Position numbers and translations under genes: made by a program
Part shown: in pieces, positions 19,628 through 29,271 of the stretch
Numbering within the stretch: position 1 is the stretch's first letter
How the letters are laid out: every line of letters starts with the position of its first letter
The notes under the pieces: generated by a model
What the model was told of the DNA's origin: nothing
Databases searched by the model: none
What the model saw: only the letters and a program-made list of their open reading frames with translations
Assembly (NCBI GenBank): GCA_918797485.1
Contig: CAKKNE010000002.1
Coordinates: forward strand, 1,950,501 to 2,014,500
Direction: 5' to 3'
DNA from: Pelagomonas calceolata
Lineage: Eukaryota > Sar > Pelagophyceae > Pelagomonadales > Pelagomonadaceae
Length of the DNA: 64,000 bases

Positions 19628-20022
19628 CTTGATCTTGCGCCTTTTTTTTCACGATCGGTGTCCGGCGCGCGCGTTTAGCTGCAGGAGTAGTGCACCAGGC
19701 TCCCCCCTGCAGAGAGGTTACGACCTCTCTGTGCTCGCAGAAGTGTGCAGCCCGGACGATGATGTTGCGACGTCACAGGAAATGCGTCTTCCACGACGTA
19801 TCAGTGTGCTTGCGCCGCACACGAGGCGATTCCGCTGTGAAAATCAGCTTGAAAACCCGAGAGCTTTTTGGGAACCCACTCGTTCCGCGACGACTCGTCT
19901 TGATACGTCTCCAAAGAGCTGCCATGTTCCGCACAGCTCGCTCGGATGCAATCGCGCCGAGCTCCAAACTCGATGACTGGGGACAGCAAGCCTGCTTGAG
20001 ACGGTGCAAAAACGCTAGCATA
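19628..20022. other. Divergent promoter region, no gene seen
   Basis: The gap between the kinase ATG (19627) and the GCVT ATG (20023) shows no recognisable gene or motif copy apart from a lone GCTAGC-like half at about 20013. Confidence 0.4.
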
Positions 20023-21508
20023 ATGATGCTCTGCCGTGCTACAAATGTTGCTCGGGCAACTGGCCGCCGGACGTTCGCGGATGGGCCCCTCTTGAAGACC
20101 ATGCTCTACGACCTGCACGTATGCAGCCAGCGCACAGCAAAAGATCCATCGACCGCCCGCGCGCCCAATCGCCATTAGCGATGCTCACACGCTGCGCGAC
20201 GCCGCCGCTGCGCCGATGCGCAACCGCCCGTGCACCGACGGCACCGGTTTGCACACACGCGCCGCGACGCCGTCGCCGTGCCGACGCATAAAGGACACTC
20301 ACGCACGCAGGTCGAGCGCGGCGGCAAGATGGTGCCCTTCGCCGGCTACGAGCTGCCGGTCCAGTACGCGGGCGCCGGCGTGCTCAAGGAGCACACGCAC
20401 TGCCGCGCGCCGGGCAAGGCGTCGGTCTTCGACGTCGGGCACATGGGCCAGATCAAGTGGACGGGCGCCGACCGTGCTGCTTTTTTGGAGAAGTGCGTCG
20501 TCGGTGATATCAAGGGGCTCGGGGCGGGCGAAGGCCGCTTATCATTATTGACCAATGAGTCGGGCGGCATCCTCGACGATACGGTCATCACGAACGCGGG
20601 CGACTACATCTACATGGTCGTCAATGGCGCCTGCAAGGTCACGGACATGGCTCATTTGGAGAAGATGATGGCGGAGAATTCGGACATGGACGTGCAGATG
20701 AACTACCTGGGCGATGATGCGACCCTGGTGGCGCTGCAGGGCGACGGCGCGAAGACCGCGCTCCAACCCTTACTGCCGGACGGCTTCGACATGGAGCGCT
20801 TCGCGTTCATGACGGGCGTCGATACGACTGTGGGAGGCATGGAGTGCCGCGTGACGCGCTGCGGCTACACGGGCGAGGACGGCTTCGAGATCGGCGTTAC
20901 TCATACCAAAGACGCCGTCGCCGTCGCTGAACTCTTATTATCGAATGAGAACGTGGAGCCGTGCGGCCTGGGCGCGCGCGACTCGCTGCGGCTCGAGGCC
21001 GGCCTCTGCCTCTACGGCAACGATCTTGATGATACGGTGAACCCCGTCGAGGGCACGTTGCTCTGGACGATCGGCCCCAAGGACACGCGCCGCCGCACGG
21101 AGCAGGGCTTCCCCGGCGCGTCGAACATGCTCACGGCCGAAGGCAAACCGAAGAAGTTCGGCCGCAAGCGCGTCGGCTTCATGGGCCACACGAAGCCGGC
21201 GCGGCCGGGCGCCGACATCTACTCCGCTGATGGTACGACGAAGGTCGGCACGGTCGCCACCAGTGAGGAAATCAAACGCCGCGGCGCCGAGATGGCGAGA
21301 CTCCCTGACTCACTGGTTGATTTCCGCACAGGTCACGAGCGGCACCGTCTCGCCCTGCCTGAACGCCCCCATCGCCATGGGCTACGTCGAGACGGCTCTT
21401 GGGAAGAATGGAACTGAGTTGACTGTTGACATTCGTGGCAAGAAGATTCCTACCAAGGTTGCGAAGATGCCCTTCGTCGAGCCGAACTACTGGCGCGTGC
21501 CCGAGTAG
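20023..21508 (+). CDS. GCVT: Mitochondrial aminomethyltransferase (glycine cleavage T-protein), 3 exons
   Basis: Exons 20023-20118, 20311-21252 and 21332-21508 give 404 residues. Exon 1 encodes a presequence (MMLCRATNVARATGRRTFADG) and LLKTMLYDLH, joining to VERGGKMVPFAGYELPVQY. Family blocks include ASVFDVGHMGQ, RCGYTGEDGFEIG, LGARDSLRLEAGLCLYGND and, across intron 2, GTVTSGTVSPCLNAPIAMGYV. The enzyme transfers the methylene of the aminomethyl-lipoyl H-protein to tetrahydrofolate, a step of photorespiratory glycine oxidation. Intron 1 (192 bp) is GT-AG. Intron 2 (79 bp) is an introner and is needed to restore the TSG-SP motif. A longer frame from GTG at 20230 was rejected as intron read-through. 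Confidence 0.88.
21261..21331 (+). mobile_element. Introner forming intron 2 of GCVT
   Basis: The inserted element runs from CAGTGAGGAAATCAA to TTGATTTCCGCACAG, imperfect terminal inverted repeats. The flanking 8-mers GTCGCCAC (21253-21260) and GTCACGAG (21332-21339) agree at 5 of 8 and both start with GTC. The intron 21253-21331 uses the GT of the left flank and the AG of the right end. Confidence 0.7.
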
Positions 21509-21687
21509 ATGCTGGTCTGCTCGAGCGGTAGTTTAACTTGATGTCACATAATGTCACATATATAAAATTAGGCGCGCGCGTCGCGGCGACGGCGTGCCGG
21601 TGGCGTAGACATCCCCACGCCGTCGACCAGTCGCGGCGAGCAGCCGACGCGCGCGGTGCAGTGTCGCGCCACCAGCGCCGAGAAGAA

Positions 21688-22401
21688 CTAGCGACCCTTC
21701 GCCCGCGCATCCAACCACAACGACGGCAGGTACACCTTCCCGTCGACGCCGTCGACCCAGGCGAAGCCCGCGTCTTTCAATTGCGCGAGGGCCGTCGTCG
21801 CCCTCAGAGTGGGGTCGCCGCCGGGCAGGCGCTTCGCTAGGTCTTCCATCGAGATGCTTCCATCAGCCGTGGCGACATCGAGCGCCACCGCGCTATCATC
21901 AGACAGCTCCGCCGGCACGCTGACCACCGCATCCCCCACAACGCGAAACCCGTCGCCCAGCACCTTGAGCTTGGACACGGCCCACTTAATATCATCTGTC
22001 GATACCTGGTCGTCGTCCAGCCGATCCAGTAGATCGTCCAGAGCGATCAGGCCGCCGTTTTCTTCGCGCGTCGCCGCACAGACGCCCACGACCTTGACCC
22101 CCAGCTCGTAGTAGAAGTCGCCCAGCCCCAACCCGCTCCAGAAGCCTTTGTTCGATCGTAACGGATCGACACCAGCGGCATAACACATCTCCGCGAAGGC
22201 GCTTCTGAATGAAGCGTCATCTTTGATTTTCTGTCGATGCTTCTCCGCGAACGTAGCTAGAGTGGCCTTGAACGTGCCCAGGACCTTCTCGACCGATTCG
22301 GCATCAACCCTGGATTCTTCTTCGGCCTTCTTCTTGAAGCGTTCCCGCTCCTGCTGTTTCCTCCGGAGACCGCCGACGCCCACGCCCCTTCTCCTATGCA
22401 T
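21688..22401 (-). CDS. SNF8: ESCRT-II subunit SNF8/VPS22
   Basis: A 237-residue protein starting at the ATG at 22401 (MHRRRGVGVGG), which matches the conserved human MHRRGVG start; a longer frame upstream is not used. A coiled N-terminus (RRKQQERERFKKKAEEE) is followed by the EAP30 winged-helix region: EVMCYAAGVDPL-like FAEMCYAAGVDPL, KGFWSGLGLGDFYYELGVKVVGVCAAT and NGGLIALDDLL. The protein pairs with VPS36 and two VPS25 copies in ESCRT-II, sorting ubiquitinated cargo into multivesicular bodies. Its start codon overlaps the stop of an upstream same-strand open frame (see 22394-23236). Confidence 0.88.
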   Translation of the reverse strand: MHRRRGVGVGGLRRKQQERERFKKKAEEESRVDAESVEKVLGTFKATLATFAEKHRQKIKDDASFRSAFAEMCYAAGVDPLRSNKGFWSGLGLGDFYYELGVKVVGVCAATREENGGLIALDDLLDRLDDDQVSTDDIKWAVSKLKVLGDGFRVVGDAVVSVPAELSDDSAVALDVATADGSISMEDLAKRLPGGDPTLRATTALAQLKDAGFAWVDGVDGKVYLPSLWLDARAKGR

Positions 22402-23236
22402 ACTTGCGCGTGTTGTCGTAGTCGTCTCCTGTCCGCCAGAACTCGCGCGCGAGCCAGACTTCTTCTGTTTCCACGATTTTTGTGGGTTCCAAGTCGGGCA
22501 GGACGTACTGCTCTCCTTTATCGACGCAGAACAACGTCGTGCCCTCCGGTGCTGATCCCAGCAGCTTCGTCCGCAAATCGGCGTAGGTCGCGCCGGCGTC
22601 CAACGATACTGTCTCGAGGATAGTATCACAAGGTACGCCGCGCGGCGCGTCGCGCACAACGACCTCCCTCGCTATCAAAGGAGGCGGCGGGACGTCCGCC
22701 TCGTTGCCCTCCCTCAGTACCTTCCAGGAGAGGACGGTGCGGGGGTCTTCTGCTGGAGTTTCCCCTTCACCGTACTTGAGGTCGGGGTACTGCAGCGACC
22801 GGTAGTCTTCAGTATGACCGATCGGCCGCCTAAATTCGCGCTCCTCCGCCGCGCCCCACGCCTCCAAATTGGCCGGGTCGCCGACCTTTGGGATTTCGGG
22901 GTAGACGCCGAGCGCGACTTCACCAGAGCTCAGCTCCGGCTCCGGCTCCGGCTCCGGCTGGCGACTCGCGGACGACGGGCGGCTGCGATTTGCCGACAGC
23001 GGGCGGCTGCCGCGGCTGCTGCGGGTCGCCGTGTTGCTAACTTTGGGGCGCTCTGCCGGACTTTGGTCCTGGCAGCGATCCCCGGGCGTCGTTGAGCGCT
23101 CTCCGGGCTGGGCGCTTCGAGAACTGATGCGAAGCCTTCCGCTCCGATCGCCCGGGCGCGTACGGGAGCACGCAGCCCAAAAACTACGCGTTACGCTGGA
23201 CGCTGGGCGCCGGGTGAGGTATCGGTATATGTTACC
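22394..23236 (-). CDS. Open reading frame without ATG, overlapping the SNF8 start
   Basis: The frame is open from the stop at 23237 to a TAG at 22394 (280 codons) but contains no ATG; the whole minus strand from about 22870 to 23360 lacks one. From about 22960 downward it looks coding: a Pro-Glu repeat (PEPEPEPELSSGEVALG), VYPEIPKVGDPANLEAW, YRSLQYPDLKYGEGE and a C-terminus EVWLAREFWRTGDDYDNTRKYA. It could be a 3' exon of the DZIP1-like gene at 23323 joined by an unseen splice, use a near-cognate start, or be chance. Its TAG overlaps the SNF8 ATG (ATGCATAG). I recognise no family, and the coordinates mark the open frame, not a known start. Confidence 0.4.
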   Translation of the reverse strand, partial: GNIYRYLTRRPASSVTRSFWAACSRTRPGDRSGRLRISSRSAQPGERSTTPGDRCQDQSPAERPKVSNTATRSSRGSRPLSANRSRPSSASRQPEPEPEPELSSGEVALGVYPEIPKVGDPANLEAWGAAEEREFRRPIGHTEDYRSLQYPDLKYGEGETPAEDPRTVLSWKVLREGNEADVPPPPLIAREVVVRDAPRGVPCDTILETVSLDAGATYADLRTKLLGSAPEGTTLFCVDKGEQYVLPDLEPTKIVETEEVWLAREFWRTGDDYDNTRKYA

Positions 23237-23322
23237 TTATACCTCGGTGGTAGGGTCAGGAGCCTGGTCGTCTTGGAGCGAGTGCGTGGCACCGCGTGTC
23301 GGGTTTCTCGAAGAGTACAATA

Positions 23323-24042
23323 TTAAAGCCGCTGCGTCGACTCGGGATTCCCCGCCACTAATGGCAGCTCGGTGCCCGCGGGGATCGTCAGGTCCATCGG
23401 TTGTGACAGAGGGCGCGCGACGACAGGCTGCCGCGCGGCGAGCGACAGCAGCGTCATGCCGTTGCCGCCGCCGCGCGTGAATAACGGCGCCGGCGCGACC
23501 GACGACGTGTCGGACGCGGCGTCGTCGACGTCCGCCATCGGTTGGGGCGGCGGCGGCGCGGCCGCGACGACGACGCGGCCGCTGTCGTCGCGCGACACGC
23601 GCGACGCCAGGATTGGATCGATAGACTTTAACACACTTTCGTGGGTCTCGCACAACCGATTCTGTGATGCCAATTCTTCCTCGAGCAATTTGACGCGGTC
23701 CCGTCTCTTTTCATACCGCCGCCTTTCTAGAATTTCCGCCTTCTTCAGTCGCTCGTGCCCCTTTTCGAGCGTCGCCTTGCGCGACGCGAGGACGTGCTGG
23801 GCGTAGAGCAAATACTGGGCCGCGAGCTGGCTCGTGCGCAAGGCTTTCATTTCGAGTTGACTCCGCTCCGACTCGTAGTCCACAAAGCCATCATCAATAT
23901 CCCCCACGCACACGTCGGCCAAGAACTCCCGCAATGCGACGACGTCTCCCAACTTCTCGAGGCGCCGCACATCTGTAGAAGCGACGCGCGGCCAGTCGAC
24001 GGGCGCCGTGCGCTCCTCGAAGGCGAACTTGGTCGCGGCCAT
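23323..24042 (-). CDS. DZIP1-like N-terminal domain protein (ciliary)
   Basis: A 239-residue protein from the ATG at 24042. Its first 110 residues resemble the Dzip-like N-terminal domain: FAFEERTAPVDWPRVASTDVRRL, a LREFLADVCVGDID segment and LRTSQLAAQYLLYAQHVLASRK. A charged coiled coil follows (LEKGHERLKKAEILERRRYEKRRDRVKLLEEEL). The rest is Ala/Pro-rich. DZIP1 and DZIP1L act at the transition zone and basal body during ciliogenesis; a role in flagellum assembly is inferred. The zinc finger that usually follows the domain is not seen, and the C-terminal exon may be missing (see the neighbouring frame). Confidence 0.65.
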   Translation of the reverse strand: MAATKFAFEERTAPVDWPRVASTDVRRLEKLGDVVALREFLADVCVGDIDDGFVDYESERSQLEMKALRTSQLAAQYLLYAQHVLASRKATLEKGHERLKKAEILERRRYEKRRDRVKLLEEELASQNRLCETHESVLKSIDPILASRVSRDDSGRVVVAAAPPPPQPMADVDDAASDTSSVAPAPLFTRGGGNGMTLLSLAARQPVVARPLSQPMDLTIPAGTELPLVAGNPESTQRL

Positions 24043-24556
24043 GGCGTACGGAAATGGGCTGGGTGGTGCTGCTCCTGGGTGCGGCTACTGGGCAGCCTGA
24101 AAGTGCGGCGCGTGGGCCAGGCTCCTGGGCAGCCTGGAATCGCTTCCTGGGCAGCCGAGCTTGGGGCAGCGTGGTGGTAGACCGACGCGCGCGTCGGTGG
24201 CGGACTGTTCGGCAAGCCGAGGCTCGCTCTGGTGTCGTTTGGGCGGTATTTGGTCGCAAACCGACGACAACTACGACAAACCGGCTGGCAGACCCGCGGC
24301 CGTGGACGCGTGCGCGGAGCGCTCCGGGGCGACCCAACATGAGCATAGGGGTGTTTCGGCCGCGCAACGACACTTCGATTCTGACGTGATGGCGACGTGT
24401 CACCTTTCAAACGTAGCTCTGCTCTTTTGCTCAACTCAACAGGGCGCTAAAAAAATTCAGTTGTACGCCCCCGGACGGCGCGCGCGGCCAGGCCACCGCC
24501 CTCGTAGGGTCCTTGGGCCTCGACCAGAGAAGGGGCAGCCCCGGGAGGCGTCCACG
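24043..24556. other. Divergent promoter with short imperfect repeats
   Basis: The stretch 24072-24155 contains three imperfect copies of a CTCCTGGGCAGCC unit. No gene or palindromic promoter motif was found. An in-frame ATG at about 24389 could extend the next gene but would add an unlikely low-quality leader. Confidence 0.4.
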
Positions 24557-25297
24557 ATGCGCCGCGCACCGAGTTTGGCAAGTCCACCACCCGCGCTCCG
24601 CCTGCCGCGCGCGCGCGACCGCGCTGCCCCACCTACGGTCTCGTCGGCCCGCGAGCGGAGCCCGGCGCGCCTCGACACGATGGGAGAGCCCCGGGCGGCG
24701 CGGTTGGCGCGCGAGGCGGCGCGCCGCAAGAGCGCGCCCGAGACGCTGGCGGCCCTGCGCCTGCCCCAGGCGGCGCCGACCACGCTGGCGCCGGTGCGGC
24801 ACCAGCCCAAGCTGCCTTCCCGTAATTTCGCGCCGAACACGCTCAGCCCCATGGCCTGCGCAGCGCCCGGCGAGCTCTTCGCCTGCTCTGCACCATCGCC
24901 GTCTTCGGTGGCGTCGCCGCCGGCAGCGCACGTCGCCGCGCAGCGGCCGTCGAGCGCGCGGCCGGGCCACCGCGGCGGCGGGCGGCGGTCGGACCGGTCG
25001 CGGTCGGACCGATCGCCGTCGGGTGGCGGCGCGCGGCCCCGGTCCGCGCCGCGCGGCGGCCGGCGGCGCAGCGACACGGACTTGATTTTTGTGGATGACG
25101 CCCGCCGGCCCTCCTGGGCCGAAGCCATGTTGGAGGCGCGACGGTCGCCGCGCGCCGTCGCGCCGCCGCCCGAGAGGGCGCCGCGCCGGCTCGGGCCGCT
25201 CGAGCCCCTCTACCCCAACCCCGCGCGGACAGCGCGGCCCTCAACCCCGGAGAAGCTCGTGCTCCGGCGCCCGCGTCAACTGGCGGCCGTCTACTAG
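24557..25297 (+). CDS. Low-complexity Arg/Pro/Ala/Ser-rich protein, unknown
   Basis: A 246-residue frame from the ATG at 24557; I chose this start because upstream in-frame sequence extends only from TTG and lies in the promoter. It is rich in Arg, Ser, Pro and Ala, with an SDRSRSDRSPSGGG run. Short ordered-looking stretches are LARNFAPNTL-like LPSRNFAPNTLSP, DLIFVDDARRPSWAEAMLEARR and a C-terminal PEKLVLRRPRQLAAVY. No family is recognised. GC-driven composition means a spurious frame is possible, but the length and the conserved-looking segments favour a real gene. Confidence 0.45.
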   Translation: MRRAPSLASPPPALRLPRARDRAAPPTVSSARERSPARLDTMGEPRAARLAREAARRKSAPETLAALRLPQAAPTTLAPVRHQPKLPSRNFAPNTLSPMACAAPGELFACSAPSPSSVASPPAAHVAAQRPSSARPGHRGGGRRSDRSRSDRSPSGGGARPRSAPRGGRRRSDTDLIFVDDARRPSWAEAMLEARRSPRAVAPPPERAPRRLGPLEPLYPNPARTARPSTPEKLVLRRPRQLAAVY

Positions 25298-25520
25298 GAC
25301 GCGCCGCGGCCAATTCACAGAAGACCCCCTTGGAACCATCCCCCGGCCTTAAGCAACGAGCCATCTATGGTCTGTTTGTGGTTGCGAAAACCCGGCGCGC
25401 GCCGATCCTAAGTTTCGAGCGGCTCGAGTCGCTCGCGCGCGCGCGCGCGCGCGGCAGGGGCAGCCGATCCTGAGCTCGAACGCTCGAGCGCCACCGCGCC
25501 GGGGCTGCCCACGGGCAGCG

Positions 25521-26990
25521 ATGGCGGGCATCTCTGAGGATCCGCAGGGGCCGGCACTGCGGCTGGTCCTGGCGGCGGCGGTCATCTTGATCGTCCTGCG
25601 GGACTCCCTGCTGGAGGACCCGAACCGCCTCCTTTGCGCGGCCGTGGCGTCCGTTCTGGTGGTCGAGTGGGTCGGCTGCGGGCGGCGCTGGTACGCCTGG
25701 CTCTGCGGCTCCGGCCTCGCGAAGTACTGCGCCGCGACCAGACGCGCGTTTCCCTGCGACCGCCGCGGCTTCGGCGACGACCACGACCGGTTGTGGGGCT
25801 GCGTGCCGGTGCCGGCCGTGCCGGTGGCGGGCATGGACGCTCTGCTCTTCTTCATCGCAGCGCCGCTATTCCTCTTCCCGCATTCGCAAGCGGCGCGCGC
25901 GCTGGCCGCGGGCGCCGCCCACGTATACGTCACGAACCTCCAGACGCACAAGACGGGCGGACAGCACGGCATCCTCGTGCTGCACGTGCTCGCGCTGCAG
26001 GCGCTGCGGTCGGAGGGTGAGGGCGCGCTGTGCCTCCTCTGCACGCGGGCCGTCGTGCTGAGCCTCTACTTCGGGGCGGCCCTGTCCAAGCTCAAGGTGA
26101 GCGGCCCGCGCTGGTGCGACGGCGGCACGCTCCAGAAGGAGCTCTTCGAGAGCACGTTCCTCGTGCCCGGCGCGCCCTGGCAGCTCCGGGCGACGCGCGC
26201 CGTGGCCCGCGACCGGGCCCTGTGCCGCGTCGCGTCGACGGCGACCGTCGCCGTCGAGTTCTTCGCGCCCCTCTTGATGCTTATGTTTCCGGGCTTCCCG
26301 TTCGAGTGGCTCTACGTGCCCGTGCACGTGGCCATCTACGTGCTCATGGGCGTCGACTTTGTTACCTGGTGGGTGCCCGTCCTGCTCCTGTTGGGCCTTT
26401 TCGCCCGCGAGCCCCCGCCCGCGTCCCTGTCGTCTAGCCCCGCGATGCCCCTCTACGCGCTCGTGCAGCTCGTGATTTCTCTCGCGAGCGCGGACCTTCG
26501 GGGCGTGAAGTGCTTCCCCTTCACGTGCTGCCCGATGTTCTGCGACCGCAAGGAGCTATTTGGAGAAGGGGGCGGCACGTGGACGCTCACCGACGCGCCG
26601 CTCCCGGGCCTGCTGACGCCCTGGTACCCGCCCTCGTACATCCAGGGCAAATTTACGGCGAGCGAGCTGCCCCGGCTCCCCTACCGCTACGCGAGCTTCT
26701 CCTTCGGCGCCGGCGACGCGCTCGCGCTGACGCGGCTCCGGCCGAAGCGCGAGCGGCCGCGCGACGGGCACGAGACGTTCGCAAATTTCGAGGTCACCGG
26801 ATGCCTCCGGGACCGCCTCCGGGACGGCGCGGCCTTCGTCCGGCGCGGCGACGCGGGCTGGGCCTGGGACCGCGGCCGCATGGACGAGCTCCTGGCGCAC
26901 CAGAGCGCCATCCAGGACGCGATGCGCGCCGCGTGCGCGGGCGAGGACGCCGACGCCGTGCGGCCGCCCCCGAGCAACCCCGGCGGGTAA
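25521..26990 (+). CDS. HTTM/vitamin-K-carboxylase-like multipass membrane protein
   Basis: A 489-residue protein from the ATG at 25521 with about eight hydrophobic segments in the first 340 residues. The block LYFGAALSKLKVSGPRWCDGGTLQKEL resembles the HTTM/DoxX-type motif (YxxAGLxKL...W.dG) found in gamma-carboxylase-like membrane proteins, followed by FFAPLLMLM and WLYVPVHVAIYVLMG. After the membrane region comes a soluble tail with several Cys (VKCFPFTCCPMFCDRK). Enzymatic function cannot be assigned. It converges on the next gene with only 17 bp between stop codons. Confidence 0.65.
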   Translation: MAGISEDPQGPALRLVLAAAVILIVLRDSLLEDPNRLLCAAVASVLVVEWVGCGRRWYAWLCGSGLAKYCAATRRAFPCDRRGFGDDHDRLWGCVPVPAVPVAGMDALLFFIAAPLFLFPHSQAARALAAGAAHVYVTNLQTHKTGGQHGILVLHVLALQALRSEGEGALCLLCTRAVVLSLYFGAALSKLKVSGPRWCDGGTLQKELFESTFLVPGAPWQLRATRAVARDRALCRVASTATVAVEFFAPLLMLMFPGFPFEWLYVPVHVAIYVLMGVDFVTWWVPVLLLLGLFAREPPPASLSSSPAMPLYALVQLVISLASADLRGVKCFPFTCCPMFCDRKELFGEGGGTWTLTDAPLPGLLTPWYPPSYIQGKFTASELPRLPYRYASFSFGAGDALALTRLRPKRERPRDGHETFANFEVTGCLRDRLRDGAAFVRRGDAGWAWDRGRMDELLAHQSAIQDAMRAACAGEDADAVRPPPSNPGG

Positions 26991-27007
26991 TGTTTCCAAG
27001 TTTTATT

Positions 27008-28039
27008 TTATGCCTCGTCGGGCCGCCGCCGCGCCCCGGACAGCAGGGGCCGCGACGGCTCCTCCGAGTCCTCGCCGGACTCCTTCCAGTTGCCGTAGAT
27101 GGCCACGAGCACGGCGCACACGATGAGGCCGGCGCCGAGGGCCTGCTCCCACGTCGGCGGCTCGTCGCGCACGGTGCACTGGTACACGTACGCCCAGAAG
27201 ATGTCCGTGATCTGCAATACGGAGCCGACGTGCGCGGGCAGCTCCTGCGTCGTCAGGATGAACCCGAACTGCGCAAAGACGAGGAGCACGGCCTGGCCGA
27301 CGAGGCAGGCCCAGACGGTCGCGTTCAGCGGGTCCACGATGCGCCACTCGGGCAGCGCAAAGCTCAGGACGAGCGCCGCGAGCATGGTCATGGCCCCCGC
27401 GGCGAACATCACGTTGCCCAGCGGCGTCCCCCGCGTCATCCGGCCGACGGGGTACTGCAGCCCGAAGGTCAACGACGCGCTCAGCGCGCAGGTATAGCCA
27501 AGCGTCGTGATGGAGTCGGCGTCGTCGGTCGTCCCAAAAATGAACGTGGGCTGCGTCAGCGTCGTCGCGCCGGCGAGCGCAAGTAATAATGCAACCGGGA
27601 ATATCAATGGTAGTCTCTCCCCGAGAAAGACGCGCGAGAAGAAGGGGCCCGTGATCGGGTAGAGCGACGTCAGGACCACGGCGTCGCCGAGCGGCAGCTG
27701 CGTCAGCGCCGTGAAGTACAACATAATATTCGCCGCGGTGATGGCACCCCGCAGCCAGGCCCAGAGCTGCTGCCTCTCGCGTGGGAAGTACTCGCGCTCG
27801 CCCCGCAGGAGGAGGATCGCGGTCAAAATTTGCAGCATGCCCCGCGCGAGCGTGAACTCGCCGACGGGCAGAGAACCGTCAGCCGAACCGATCTGCACGA
27901 GCAGCCCGGCGCTCGCGTAGGTGAAGGCGGACAGGAGGCACACCACGAGCAGGAGGGTCTGCGACGCGTCCCGCGGCGCGCAGGTCAGCACGGCGAACGT
28001 CTCCGCCAGGCGGGCGCCGTCGCACGAGCAGGCGTCCAT
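27008..28039 (-). CDS. EamA/DMT-superfamily transporter (SLC35G-like)
   Basis: A 343-residue protein from the ATG at 28039; the longer frame extends only through an A-run in the leader. Ten hydrophobic helices in two repeats are visible, with FTYASAGLLVQIGSADGSLPVGEFTLARG in the first EamA unit, LPLGDAVVLTSLYPITGPFFSRVFLGERLP closing it and ELPAHVGSVLQITDIFWAYVYQ in the second. EamA proteins of this type (SLC35G/acyl-malonyl-condensing-like transporters) move small metabolites; the substrate is unknown. The C-terminal tail is acidic then Arg-rich, cytosolic by prediction. Confidence 0.8.
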   Translation of the reverse strand: MDACSCDGARLAETFAVLTCAPRDASQTLLLVVCLLSAFTYASAGLLVQIGSADGSLPVGEFTLARGMLQILTAILLLRGEREYFPRERQQLWAWLRGAITAANIMLYFTALTQLPLGDAVVLTSLYPITGPFFSRVFLGERLPLIFPVALLLALAGATTLTQPTFIFGTTDDADSITTLGYTCALSASLTFGLQYPVGRMTRGTPLGNVMFAAGAMTMLAALVLSFALPEWRIVDPLNATVWACLVGQAVLLVFAQFGFILTTQELPAHVGSVLQITDIFWAYVYQCTVRDEPPTWEQALGAGLIVCAVLVAIYGNWKESGEDSEEPSRPLLSGARRRPDEA

Positions 28040-28043
28040 TATT

Positions 28044-28240
28044 CCTTTTTTTTTTTTTTTGCCTGTGCGCCTGTGCTGCACGCGGCAGCACACGCGGGTA
28101 TCCTCCAGCAGCCGGGAGCTGCCTCTTGTCCAGCTGCCTGGGCTGCCCCGCTACGTATCGCTCGCTCCCCGCTACGTATCGCTCGACTGCGTACTTGTTT
28201 TGCAAGTGTCGTTCGACCGCGCACTTGTTTTGCAAGCAAT
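28044..28240. repeat. Poly-A/T run and short direct repeats upstream of the EamA gene
   Basis: On the sense strand an uninterrupted A-run of about 18 lies just 5' of the ATG at 28039. Farther upstream are two copies of CCGCTACGTATCGCTCG (about 28147-28164 and 28169-28185) and two of ACTTGTTTTGCAAG (about 28193-28206 and 28223-28236). The rest of 28040-28513 has nothing recognised. The repeats may be promoter elements. Confidence 0.55.
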
Positions 28241-28513
28241 CGTACGCTGCCCTAGCGTCGAGGATCGCGAGGACATGCGAAGATTTTCCATTTCACGGGT
28301 TTTAGGAGCGGACGGACCCGTAAAATGGGCGCTGTCCGATCATGGCACTGTTCAATGGACGAATGTACTGCGTGCGGGACAGTGGCGGCCGTTCGACTCG
28401 GACTCGAGTCGAGGCCGCAGGCGACTCCGAGTCGAGCACTACCAAGACCACTGGCAGCCAGACGCCATCGACGCGCAAGACTCCGGGAATCTACTTACGT
28501 ACAAAGGGACCGC

Positions 28514-29239
28514 CTAGTCCTCCTCCGACGGCGTGAACTTGGCCATGAGCTCCTTCTCGACGTTCGGCGGCACGAAGTCGTACGAGGCCAATTTCATCGA
28601 ATAGGACGCGCGGCCCTTGGAGATGGAGCGCAGCGTCGAGACGTACTGGAACATGTTCGCGAGCGGCACGGACGCGCGGATCGTCTTCGCGTTGCCGCGC
28701 TCGCCCAGATCACCGACGAGCCCTCTTCTCGAGTTGATGTCCCCGATGACATCGCCCATGTAGTCCTCGGGCGTCGTCACGTCGACCTGCATCATGGGCT
28801 CCATCAATCGGACCTTGCCCTTGCGCAGGCCCTCGCGGCAGCAGCCGCGGCCCGCGATCTCGAACGCGAGGACGGAAGAGTCGACGTCGTGGAACGCGCC
28901 GTCGACGAGCGTCGCCTTCATGCCCAGGACGGGGTAGCCCGCCAACACGCCCGTCTTCAGGACGTCCTCGATGCCCTTCTGGACGCCCGGAATGTACTCC
29001 TTGGGCACGGCACCGCCCTTAATTTCCGAGGCGAACACAAAGTCCGCACTTTCTTCGCCATCGAGCGGCTCGAACTGGACCTTGCATCTAGCGTACTGGC
29101 CCGAACCACCCGACTGTTTCTTGTGCGTGAAGTCGACCTCGGCCGGCGCCGTGATGGCCTCGCGGTAGGACACCTGAGGAGCCCCAACATTAGCCTCGAC
29201 GCCGAACTCGCGCTGCAAGCGGTCCACGATGATCTCCAA

Positions 29240-29271
<32 letters not shown>

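Noticed and set aside
20230-20310. GTG-initiated N-terminal extension of GCVT
   Set aside because: It is intron sequence; splicing 20118 to 20311 gives a normal mitochondrial leader and a continuous LYDLHVERGGKMVPFAGY block.
25433-25460. CGCG dinucleotide run before the HTTM-like gene as a regulatory element
   Set aside because: Simple repeat expected in GC-rich DNA; no further evidence.
26510-27586. Plus-strand frame of 358 codons spanning two genes
   Set aside because: It is Arg/Pro/Ala-rich and overlaps the HTTM-like and EamA genes, both with good family matches in other frames.
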